Assembly (NCBI GenBank): GCA_038253325.1
Contig: JBBSHE010000066.1
Location: forward strand, 1-12,028
DNA length: 12,028 nucleotides
Source: JBBSHE01 sp038253325
GTDB lineage: Bacteria > Actinomycetota > Actinomycetes > Propionibacteriales > Nocardioidaceae
Direction: 5' to 3'
Position numbers and translations under genes: made by a program
The notes under the pieces: generated by a model
What the model was told of the DNA's origin: nothing
Databases searched by the model: none
What the model saw: the letters and a program-made list of their open reading frames with translations, nothing else
In this document: positions 1 to 5,323 of the stretch, one piece after another
Position numbering within the stretch: position 1 is the first letter of the stretch
Layout: the number at the start of each line of letters is the position of its first letter

Positions 1-176
1 GGGATGGGCTGCGCGCCGTCGCGGTCTGGCGTCGCCGCGTTGGAGCCGCCAGAAGGGTCCGAGGTTTCACGTGAAACGGGGACCCGGCCGACGGCGCTGG
101 CCCAGTCGACGATGGGGCGCCAGCCCACGTCAGTCGCCTCGGCGGTCGGAAGCGGCCAGCCCACCGGATTCGTCAC
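1..176 (-). CDS. parA: Chromosome-partitioning ATPase ParA (Soj), N-terminal fragment (partial)
   Basis: An open frame on the minus strand runs off the left edge of the window, so only about 58 codons are visible. The proposed start is GTG at 176-174. It overlaps the rsmG stop as GTGA and has a good ribosome binding site (AAAGGGGG, about 5 bases upstream), which implies translational coupling. In-frame GTG codons at 164 and 128 are alternative starts. The visible peptide includes V-P-V-S-R-E-T, encoded by the parS palindrome itself, followed by a Ser/Gly/Asp-rich stretch ending near D-G-A-Q-P-I. A variable N-terminus containing V-S-R-E-T is common in actinobacterial ParA. The Walker A region lies outside the window, so the family call rests on the conserved rsmG-parA-parB gene order and this N-terminal signature. 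If correct, the product works with ParB bound at parS to segregate newly replicated origins. Confidence 0.6.
   Translation of the reverse strand, partial: MTNPVGWPLPTAEATDVGWRPIVDWASAVGRVPVSRETSDPSGGSNAATPDRDGAQPI
64..77. promoter_or_regulatory. parS site (ParB-binding centromere), perfect 14-bp palindrome
   Basis: The sequence GTTTCACGTGAAAC is a perfect palindrome and matches all 14 core bases of the widely conserved bacterial parS element. It lies inside the N-terminal coding sequence of the parA-like gene, where it encodes the V-S-R-E-T peptide. parS is the ParB nucleation site for origin segregation, and its place near oriC beside parA is the usual arrangement. No experiment is implied; the call rests on the exact motif. 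Confidence 0.9.
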
Positions 177-871
177 CGAGCCCCCTTTGTCGCACCATCC
201 GCACGCGGGAACTCTAGCCGAATCACCGCGGTTGGCGGCTCCACCACCCCGGCTCCCAACTCGCGTATTTCTGCTCTCCCCCACCCGTCCCGCGCAAGGA
301 CTGGCTCGGCCGCATCAAGCTCGGCGCGGGCGCGCCGGCCCTTGATCGCGAGCAAGATCGATCCGTCGCCCCCAAGCCGGCGACACCATCGTGCCAACCG
401 GTCGAGCGGGGCGACCGCGCGCGCCGTCACGATCTCGTACGCCCGACCGGCCGGGTGCTCCTCTGCTCGGCCGCGGACAACCCGAACATGCGGGAGACCG
501 AGTTCATCCACGACCTCCCTTAAGAAGTCGGCCCGCCGCTGCAGCGGTTCGAGCAGCGTGACGGTGAGGTCCGGGCGAGCGATCGCGAGGACGAGCCCCG
601 GCAATCCGGCACCGGATCCGACGTCACACACCGAACTGTGCGCCGGCAGTTCCGACTCGACCACGGCCGAGTTCCAGATGTGGCGCTGCCAGATCCGCGG
701 CGCCTCCCGTGGACCGACCAGGCCGCGGTCGACACCTCGACTTGTCAGTATATCGACATAACGATCTATCGTTGTATCGGCACCGAAGACTGGTCGATCT
801 CTACCGTGTTCCACGTGAAACCATTCGTCTGCACCCGAGTGTGGCTTCGCCACCTGGTGGTGTGAGCACAC
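173..871 (-). CDS. rsmG: 16S rRNA (guanine(527)-N7)-methyltransferase RsmG (GidB)
   Basis: This protein of about 232 residues transfers a methyl group from S-adenosylmethionine to N7 of G527 in 16S rRNA. Loss of RsmG gives low-level streptomycin resistance in several bacteria. Family marks, numbered from the chosen start: F-H-V-E-H at 18-22, R-I-W-Q-R-H-I-W-N-S-A-V-V at 59-71, the SAM-binding glycine motif D-V-G-S-G-A-G-L-P-G at 83-92, the acidic L-L-E-P at 106-109, and T-A-R-A-V-A-P-L at 149-156. The start is uncertain. I prefer GTG at 871 because GGAG lies 11 bases upstream. GTG at 883, the longest frame, has no clear binding site, and GTG at 853 is also in frame. Many homologues begin at Met-Phe-His-Val-Glu-His, but here the codon before Phe is TGG, so translation must begin further upstream. 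The gene follows jag closely and overlaps the parA-like start by a GTGA. Confidence 0.93.
   Translation of the reverse strand: MCSHHQVAKPHSGADEWFHVEHGRDRPVFGADTTIDRYVDILTSRGVDRGLVGPREAPRIWQRHIWNSAVVESELPAHSSVCDVGSGAGLPGLVLAIARPDLTVTLLEPLQRRADFLREVVDELGLPHVRVVRGRAEEHPAGRAYEIVTARAVAPLDRLARWCRRLGGDGSILLAIKGRRARAELDAAEPVLARDGWGRAEIRELGAGVVEPPTAVIRLEFPRADGATKGAR
807..822. promoter_or_regulatory. Second parS-like site, one core mismatch
   Basis: TGTTCCACGTGAAACC matches the 14-bp parS core GTTTCACGTGAAAC at 13 positions (T to C at core position 4); the last flanking base also differs from the 16-bp consensus. It lies in the N-terminal codons of rsmG, encoding F-H-V-E-H. With the perfect site at 64-77 it makes two ParB-binding candidates about 740 bp apart. 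Confidence 0.7.
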
Positions 872-892
872 GCGTGGCGACACTCCGCGGGG

Positions 893-1666
893 TCACTTCG
901 CCGGCATCACGACGACGCAGCGGGCCGGCTCGGTGCCCTCGGACTCACTGAGCAGCCCCGCGGCCGCCACGGCGTCATGGACCACCTTGCGCTCGAACGG
1001 CGACATCGGGCTGAGTTTGATGGACTCCCCCGACGAACGGACCTCGTCGACCGCGTCGCCGGCAAGTTCTTCGAGCTGACGCCGCCTGCCGGCGCGGAAG
1101 CCGCCGACGTCGAGCATCAGCCGGGTACGCTCGCCGGTCTCGCGATACACGGCCAGCCGGGTCAACTCCTGCAGTGCCTCCAGGACGACGCCGTCATCCC
1201 CGACCAGTGTGTCGAGGGCGTCGCCGACGACAGAGACGCTGGCTCGGTCACCCTCGACGTCGAGGTCGATGTCACCGTCCTCGTCGGCGATGTCGAGCAG
1301 AGCCTCGAGGTAGTCGGCGGCAATGTCGCCTTCCTCCTCGAGCCGCTCGACTTGTGACCGGCTTGTCGGTTCATCGTCGCCGCGGCCGTTGGGATCGGAC
1401 TCGCCAACTTCCTCGACCGCCCCCGGGGCCTCGACCGGCGCCGGCTCCTCGACCGCCTCCCGCTCCTCGACTGCCTCCCGCTCCTCGACTGTGGCTGCGT
1501 CCGGGGCGCGAGCCTCTCCGGTGCCCGCGTCGGAAGTGTCCACAGCCCGGACGTCGGCGTCATCGAAGCGCGTCTCCAGCGCCTCGGGATCGGCGGCATC
1601 CGGGGCCATGCTGGCATCCGGGCCCGTATCGGCATCGGCGGGGGGAGGGGGTGCGGTGTCGCTCAT
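893..1666 (-). CDS. jag: Jag/KhpB-like single-stranded nucleic-acid-binding protein (KH + R3H domains)
   Basis: The product has 257 residues. Residues 1 to about 105 are acidic and rich in Pro, Ala and Glu, without a predictable fold, and include tandem E-E-R-E-A-V units at 61-72. A KH-type domain follows (about 112-190, with G-D-I-D-L-D-V-E-G-D at 131-140). A C-terminal R3H domain follows (about 195-257) with the diagnostic M-S-P-F-E-R-K-V-V-H, giving the Arg226-x3-His230 signature, and the familiar ending S-E-S-E-G-T-E-P-A-R. This family (Jag, SpoIIIJ-associated; KhpB/EloR in streptococci) binds RNA and is normally encoded directly after yidC, as here with a 35-bp gap. The ATG at 1666 is preceded by GGAAG about 11 bases upstream. 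Its exact role in actinobacteria is unsettled; links to membrane insertion or cell-wall growth come from other phyla. Confidence 0.9.
   Translation of the reverse strand: MSDTAPPPPADADTGPDASMAPDAADPEALETRFDDADVRAVDTSDAGTGEARAPDAATVEEREAVEEREAVEEPAPVEAPGAVEEVGESDPNGRGDDEPTSRSQVERLEEEGDIAADYLEALLDIADEDGDIDLDVEGDRASVSVVGDALDTLVGDDGVVLEALQELTRLAVYRETGERTRLMLDVGGFRAGRRRQLEELAGDAVDEVRSSGESIKLSPMSPFERKVVHDAVAAAGLLSESEGTEPARCVVVMPAK
1445..1489. repeat. 18-bp tandem repeat in jag encoding EEREAV units
   Basis: Two 18-bp units (1445-1462 and 1463-1480) differ at one base, and a half unit follows. On the minus strand they encode E-E-R-E-A-V twice, and weaker copies (E-E-P-A-P-V, E-A-P-G-A-V) continue the protein pattern. 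The repeat is in frame and lies in the disordered acidic N-terminal region, so unit gain or loss would not break the reading frame. Confidence 0.75.
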
Positions 1667-1701
1667 CGTGACGGCGTCTTCCAGGTCGAGGGGCGTCGTT
1701 G

Positions 1702-2649
1702 TTACTTCTTGCGCTTGTTGCGCTGGCTTCTGGTCTGCTTCTTGGGCTGAGCCCGCTGCACGGGCCTCGGCGCAGGCTCCGCCTCGGCCGCCAGCACCGG
1801 CGGCGTATCGGGAGCGGGGTGGCGCTTCAGGTCTCGCTCCTTCTTCGCCTCGAAGGCGGGCGTGCCCGGCGTCGGGTTGTTGCGGATCACGTAGAACTGC
1901 TGCCCCATCGTCCACACGTTTGACGTCACCCAGTACAGCAGCACCCCGACCGGGAACGCGATGCCACCGAGCGCAAACACCAGCGGCAAGACATAGAGCA
2001 GGATCTTCTGTTGCTGGGCATATGGGCCGCTGAGTGCCGAGTCCGGCATGTTCTTGCGCATCAGCTGGCGCTGCGTCGTGAACGTGGTGATCGTCATCAA
2101 GACGACGAGAAACACGGTGAATGCCTGCGTGTGCCACGAGTCGGCCGTTCGGAACGAGTCGGAGATCTTGGCCAGCCCGAACAACGTTCCGTCCTTGAGG
2201 GACTGCACCTGGCCCTGGGTCAAGAACCCGACCGCGACCGGTTTCGCCCGGGTCGCGTAGTTGAGCGTCCGGAACAGGGCGAAGAAGATCGGCATCTGCA
2301 ACAGCAGCGGAAGGCAGGAGGCGAACGGGTTCGTGCCGGTCTCCTTGTAGAGCTTCATCGTCTCTTGGGTGAGACGCTCCCGGTCGTGGCCGTACTTCTT
2401 CTGCAGCTCCTTCACCTTCGGCTGCAGCATCTGCATGTTGCGGCTGTTCTTGATCTGCTTGACGAATAGCGGAATCAACGCGGTGCGAATCACGATCGTG
2501 AGCCCGATGATCGACAAGGCCCAGGATCCTCCCGCCGGGATGCCGAGGATGCCGTTGAAGATCTTGTGAAAGAAGATCAAGATCCCCGACGTCAGGTAGT
2601 AGAGCGGGACCATGATCCAGTGACCGACGGTCCCGATGTAGCCGATCAC
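1702..2649 (-). CDS. yidC: Membrane protein insertase YidC/Oxa1 family
   Basis: The product has 315 residues and inserts and folds inner-membrane proteins, alone or with SecYEG. It has the short Gram-positive/Oxa1-like layout without the large periplasmic domain of proteobacterial YidC. Hydrophobic segments lie at about 12-32, 42-62, 112-131, 175-193 and 216-241. The conserved groove arginine is Arg55 in S-I-I-G-L-T-I-V-I-R-T-A-L-I-P-L. The cytoplasmic hairpin follows (about 64-105), then N-P-F-A-S-C-L-P-L-L-L-Q-M-P-I-F-F-A-L-F at 108-127, a family signature. The C-terminal tail (about 268-315) is very basic and ends in K-K-Q-T-R-S-Q-R-N-K-R-K-K, resembling the ribosome-binding tails of Oxa1-type proteins. 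The GTG start immediately follows the yidD stop codon, with AAGGAG 6 bases upstream, so it is firm and translationally coupled. Confidence 0.97.
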   Translation of the reverse strand: MIGYIGTVGHWIMVPLYYLTSGILIFFHKIFNGILGIPAGGSWALSIIGLTIVIRTALIPLFVKQIKNSRNMQMLQPKVKELQKKYGHDRERLTQETMKLYKETGTNPFASCLPLLLQMPIFFALFRTLNYATRAKPVAVGFLTQGQVQSLKDGTLFGLAKISDSFRTADSWHTQAFTVFLVVLMTITTFTTQRQLMRKNMPDSALSGPYAQQQKILLYVLPLVFALGGIAFPVGVLLYWVTSNVWTMGQQFYVIRNNPTPGTPAFEAKKERDLKRHPAPDTPPVLAAEAEPAPRPVQRAQPKKQTRSQRNKRKK

Positions 2650-2913
2650 CTACGTCTCCTTGCCGAGGACGGCGGACGCCTTCGTTGCGCGCGAGCGGAA
2701 TGCCGTCGGGACCGGATCGTACCCGCCGCGCGCCCACGGGTGACATCGGCCCAGCCGGCGCACCGCCAGCAGGGTCCCCTTGAGGGCACCGTGCGCCCGC
2801 ACCGCATCGAGTGCGTACGCCGAGCAAGAGGGGTGGTAGCGGCACACCTGGCCGTACATCGGGCTGATCAGCGCCCGATAGGCGCGAAGCACGACGATCA
2901 GAAGGTACTTCAC
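2650..2913 (-). CDS. yidD: Membrane protein insertion efficiency factor YidD
   Basis: The product has 87 residues. A hydrophobic/amphipathic N-terminus (V-K-Y-L-L-I-V-V-L-R-A-Y) is followed by the diagnostic cysteine-rich core C-R-Y-H-P-S-C-S-A-Y-A-L-D-A-V at 24-38, H-G-A-L-K-G at 41-46, and R-C-H-P-W-A-R-G-G-Y-D-P-V-P at 56-69. YidD associates with the inner membrane and assists YidC-dependent insertion. The open frame extends further upstream, but the supported start is GTG at 2913-2911. It overlaps the rnpA stop as GTGA and matches the usual N-terminus of the family; longer starts would lie within rnpA. The stop abuts the yidC start, so rnpA, yidD and yidC form a coupled set. Confidence 0.95.
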   Translation of the reverse strand: MKYLLIVVLRAYRALISPMYGQVCRYHPSCSAYALDAVRAHGALKGTLLAVRRLGRCHPWARGGYDPVPTAFRSRATKASAVLGKET

Positions 2914-3251
2914 CCAGCGCTCGCCATCTCGACGCCGCGACGCAGGTCGACACCGAGCCGCTCGTACTCCGCGGTCGCCGCGGCCGGCGTGGCCCGAACG
3001 ACCAGGCGGGTTCCCGGCGGCAGGTCCGCCCACAGCTCGCGGACGAGATGGCGCAGCCGACGCCGCACCTTGTTGCGTACGACCGCCGGGCCGAGCGCCC
3101 GCGAGACAATGAAGCCGACCCGCGGCGGCGCCGGTGAGTTCGCGGTGGCCGAGAGGTGGACGACCACGGTCGGCGTGGCACCGCGGCTGCCACGGCGTAC
3201 CGTCGACGCGAAGTCGGTCGACCGCCGGAGGCGGGCGTGAGTGGGAAGCAC
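2910..3251 (-). CDS. rnpA: Ribonuclease P protein component
   Basis: The product has 113 residues and is the basic protein subunit that binds RNase P RNA and helps position precursor tRNA for 5'-leader removal. Visible marks: the N-terminus L-P-T-H-A-R-L-R-R-S-T-D-F typical of actinobacterial RnpA, R-V-G-F-I-V-S-R at 44-51, and the RNA-binding R-N-K-V-R-R-R-L-R motif at 59-67. The start is GTG at 3251, only 13 bases downstream of the rpmH stop. There is no clear Shine-Dalgarno sequence, so expression may depend on coupling to rpmH. The last bases overlap yidD by GTGA. Confidence 0.95.
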   Translation of the reverse strand: MLPTHARLRRSTDFASTVRRGSRGATPTVVVHLSATANSPAPPRVGFIVSRALGPAVVRNKVRRRLRHLVRELWADLPPGTRLVVRATPAAATAEYERLGVDLRRGVEMASAG

Positions 3252-3264
3252 AGTCAGGGCGGAT

Positions 3265-3402
3265 CTAGGCGGCGAGGTTCTTGCGACCCTTGCGCCGGCG
3301 GGCAGCCAAGATCCCCCGACCCGCTCGGGTGCGCATGCGCAGACGAAAACCGTGCACCTTGTGGCGACGGCGGTTGTTCGGCTGGTAGGTGCGTTTCGTC
3401 AC
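3265..3402 (-). CDS. rpmH: 50S ribosomal protein L34
   Basis: A 45-residue, very basic protein beginning T-K-R-T-Y-Q-P-N-N-R-R-R-H-K-V-H-G-F after the initiator and continuing R-L-R-M-R-T-R-A-G-R-G-I-L-A-A-R-R-R-K-G-R. This is the unmistakable L34 sequence at normal length; the protein is a late-assembling large-subunit component. The start is GTG at 3402-3400 and the stop is TAG at 3267-3265. Upstream binding-site support is modest (GGAAG about 11 bases away). The gene heads the leftward cluster, diverging from dnaA, and rpmH-rnpA adjacency is almost universal in bacteria. It is easy to miss because of its size. Confidence 0.97.
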   Translation of the reverse strand: MTKRTYQPNNRRRHKVHGFRLRMRTRAGRGILAARRRKGRKNLAA

Positions 3403-3470
3403 GGCAACGCGTACTTCCGTTCAAGATCGGTCGGCGAGCGTCGGAGGGAGGAGGTTGGCCGTCCTTCGCC

Positions 3471-3482
3471 CTTGTCGACAAG
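3471..3482. promoter_or_regulatory. 12-bp perfect palindrome in the rpmH leader
   Basis: CTTGTCGACAAG is a perfect palindrome about 70 bp upstream of rpmH and downstream of its candidate promoter. Each half contains TTGTCGACA, one base from the DnaA box TTGTCCACA. A related TTGTCGCCC follows at 3488-3496. It could be a DnaA or repressor site, or form part of a stem-loop in the rpmH leader RNA. Function is unproven. Confidence 0.4.
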
Positions 3483-3536
3483 TGTCTTTGTCGCCCAAGA
3501 GATTTATCGCCAATTCGACGCAGGATCGACCCGCCA

Positions 3537-3565
3537 ACGGTACGCGGAACCGCCTCACCGGTCAA
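3537..3565 (-). promoter_or_regulatory. Candidate rpmH promoter
   Basis: Read on the minus strand, TTGACC (3565-3560) and TACCGT (3542-3537) are separated by exactly 17 bp, a good match to the housekeeping sigma factor consensus. It would give a leader of about 130 nt before rpmH and drive rpmH-rnpA-yidD-yidC-jag-rsmG. This is motif evidence only. Confidence 0.45.
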
Positions 3566-3707
3566 ACTCGCGGGCGGCGGACGATCTACGCCGGTGGTGA
3601 CGCTCGGTGCTGGGTCCACGGGCGGCGAGAACCCCGGGCGACAAGTCGGGCGATGCCGACGCGTGTCGCCTCGACACGCCGCAGCCGTGGGCGATTCTTT
3701 CTGCCCC

Positions 3708-3716
3708 TGTGGACAA
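3708..3716 (-). promoter_or_regulatory. DnaA box upstream of dnaA
   Basis: TGTGGACAA, which is TTGTCCACA on the minus strand, matches the actinobacterial DnaA box consensus exactly. It sits 4 bp upstream of the -35 of the candidate dnaA promoter, where bound DnaA could repress its own gene. It is the best single DnaA box in the window. Confidence 0.7.
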
Positions 3717-3720
3717 CCGC

Positions 3721-3750
3721 TTGTTTCCATCCGCCGGTTGTTGTTAGCGT
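3721..3750 (+). promoter_or_regulatory. Candidate dnaA promoter
   Basis: TTGTTT (3721-3726) and TAGCGT (3745-3750) are separated by 18 bp. The -10 has the TAnnnT pattern; the -35 is imperfect. An exact DnaA box lies just upstream at 3708-3716. The predicted leader to the dnaA start is about 130 nt. Weak to moderate motif evidence. Confidence 0.35.
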
Positions 3751-3815
3751 CCGGGCCAGCACCCGACGACTTCCCTGGCCGGTCCACACCGGTGATCGCG
3801 GGGGCCTCCAGGTAC

Positions 3816-3844
3816 CCACAACCTGTGGAAAACGATGTGGAAAG
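3816..3844. promoter_or_regulatory. Cluster of degenerate DnaA-box-like sites before dnaA
   Basis: TGTGGAAAA (3824-3832) and TGTGGAAAG (3836-3844) are consecutive and 12 bp apart start to start, about one helical turn, in the same orientation. Both keep the TGTGGA core of the box complement. An opposing CCACA at 3816-3820 forms an inverted repeat with the first site. The cluster ends 45 bp before the dnaA start and could bind DnaA for autoregulation. Confidence 0.5.
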
Positions 3845-3889
3845 GCCGCCGGCCCGTGGCAGCCGTGACCAAACAGGGAGTAATGCCCG

Positions 3890-5323
3890 ATGGATCCCGT
3901 CGCCGACCTCACTCGCGCCTGGAACGACCTGGCGACCGACCTTCCGTCGAACCAACGCGGTTGGCACCAGGTGTCGGTTCCGCTGACGCTGCACGAAGGG
4001 ACCGCCATCATCGCCGTACCCGACGACTTCACCCGGCAGCAGATCGAGACCAGGTTACGTCCGGCCCTGGAACAGTCGCTGACCGCGATGCTGAACCAAC
4101 CGGTCCGGGTCGCGGTCACCGTCGACCCGAGCCTCGACCGTGCGGCGGCCGAACCTCAGCGCACGATGACCCCGTCGGCATTCGGTCTCGACAACGGATC
4201 CGGCTCGTCGCGCAACGGATCATCCGCGACGACTGACTTCTCAGCCGCGGATGGCCGACCCCGGGCGCCCCGGCTGTCACCGATCGCCGAAGCCAGGCTC
4301 AATCCGAAATACATGTTCGAGACCTTCGTCATCGGGTCCTCGAACAGATTCGCGCACGCCGCGGCCGCTGCAGTCGCCGAGACCCCGGGCAAGTCCTACA
4401 ACCCGCTGCTGATCTACGGCGACTCCGGGCTCGGGAAGACCCACCTGCTGCACGCGATCGGCCACTACGTGTGCAGCCTCTACCCGTCGGTACAGGTGCG
4501 GTACGTCAGCAGCGAGGAGTTCACCAACGACTTCATCAACGCGATCCGAGATGACCGGCAGGCCCGCTTCCAACGTCGTTACCGCGACGTCGACGTGCTG
4601 CTGATCGACGACATCCAGTTCCTGGAGGGCAAGATCCAGACCCAGGAGGAGTTCTTCCACACGTTCAACACCCTCCACAACGCCAACAAGCAGATCGTGA
4701 TGACGTCGGACCGCCCACCAACACGACTTGCGGCCCTGGAGGACCGGCTGCGAAACCGGTTCGAGTGGGGTCTGATCACCGACGTCCAACCACCCGACCT
4801 CGAGACCCGGATCGCGATCCTGCGCAAGAAGGCCGTCAACGAGGGCTCGACGACACCGCCGGAAGTCCTCGAGTTCATCGCCAGCAAGATTCAGACCAAC
4901 ATCCGGGAGCTCGAAGGAGCACTGATCCGGGTCACCGCGTTCGCCAGCATCAACCGGCAGTCCGTCGACCTCGCGCTCGCGGAGATCGTCCTCAAGGACC
5001 TGATTCCCGACGGTGCCGAACCGGAGATCACCGCTGGTGTGATCATTGCGCAGACCGGCGCGTACTTCGGGCTGCCGATCGAGGAGCTCTGCGGGTCGAG
5101 CCGGAGCCGCGTGCTGGTCACGGCTCGGCAGATGGCGATGTACCTCTGTCGCGAGCTCACCGACCTGTCGCTGCCGAAGATCGGTCAGCAGTTCGGCGGA
5201 CGCGACCACACCACCGTGATGCACGCCGACCGGAAGATCCGGACCCTGATGGCTGAGCGCCCGTCGGTTTACAACCAGGTACGCGAGCTGACCAACCGAA
5301 TCAAGCAGCAAGCCAAGCGATGA
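3890..5323 (+). CDS. dnaA: Chromosomal replication initiator protein DnaA
   Basis: The product has 477 residues, binds DnaA boxes at oriC, forms an ATP-dependent filament and melts the origin. Domain I (about 1-80) has W-N-D-L and the V-P-D-D-F-T-R segment. Domain II is a low-complexity linker of roughly 50 residues (about 85-135). The AAA+ domain starts near L-N-P-K-Y-M-F-E-T-F-V-I-G (137-149) and has Walker A G-D-S-G-L-G-K-T at 177-184, Walker B L-L-I-D-D at 237-241 and the arginine-finger region R-L-R-N-R-F-E-W-G at 286-294. The C-terminal helix-turn-helix carries the DnaA signature G-R-D-H-T-T-V-M-H-A at 437-446. ATG at 3890 has AGGGAG 9 bases upstream. The gene diverges from rpmH and is followed by the probable oriC. 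Confidence 0.98.
   Translation: MDPVADLTRAWNDLATDLPSNQRGWHQVSVPLTLHEGTAIIAVPDDFTRQQIETRLRPALEQSLTAMLNQPVRVAVTVDPSLDRAAAEPQRTMTPSAFGLDNGSGSSRNGSSATTDFSAADGRPRAPRLSPIAEARLNPKYMFETFVIGSSNRFAHAAAAAVAETPGKSYNPLLIYGDSGLGKTHLLHAIGHYVCSLYPSVQVRYVSSEEFTNDFINAIRDDRQARFQRRYRDVDVLLIDDIQFLEGKIQTQEEFFHTFNTLHNANKQIVMTSDRPPTRLAALEDRLRNRFEWGLITDVQPPDLETRIAILRKKAVNEGSTTPPEVLEFIASKIQTNIRELEGALIRVTAFASINRQSVDLALAEIVLKDLIPDGAEPEITAGVIIAQTGAYFGLPIEELCGSSRSRVLVTARQMAMYLCRELTDLSLPKIGQQFGGRDHTTVMHADRKIRTLMAERPSVYNQVRELTNRIKQQAKR

Larger units (their letters stand above)
3403..3889. other. Divergent rpmH-dnaA intergenic region
   Basis: This 487-bp gap holds no gene I can support; the open frames across it look like GC-rich chance frames without family features. 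It contains a minus-strand promoter candidate for rpmH (3537-3565), a 12-bp perfect palindrome CTTGTCGACAAG (3471-3482), a plus-strand promoter candidate for dnaA (3721-3750), and DnaA-box-like sites at 3708-3716, 3824-3832 and 3836-3844. Confidence 0.7.

Noticed and set aside
4..345. A plus-strand 113-codon frame at the left edge
   Set aside because: It runs opposite rsmG and the parA-like start, across a parS site, and has no family features.
893..3193. A 766-codon frame running continuously through rnpA, yidD, yidC and into jag, suggesting a giant fusion protein
   Set aside because: Only the last 257 codons (jag) are real. The upstream part is an off-frame reading of rnpA, yidD and yidC, each of which has its own motifs, start and stop.
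3254..3994. Overlapping open frames on both strands across the rpmH-dnaA gap
   Set aside because: They overlap the real rpmH and dnaA starts, have chance-like composition, and coincide with promoter and DnaA-box signals.
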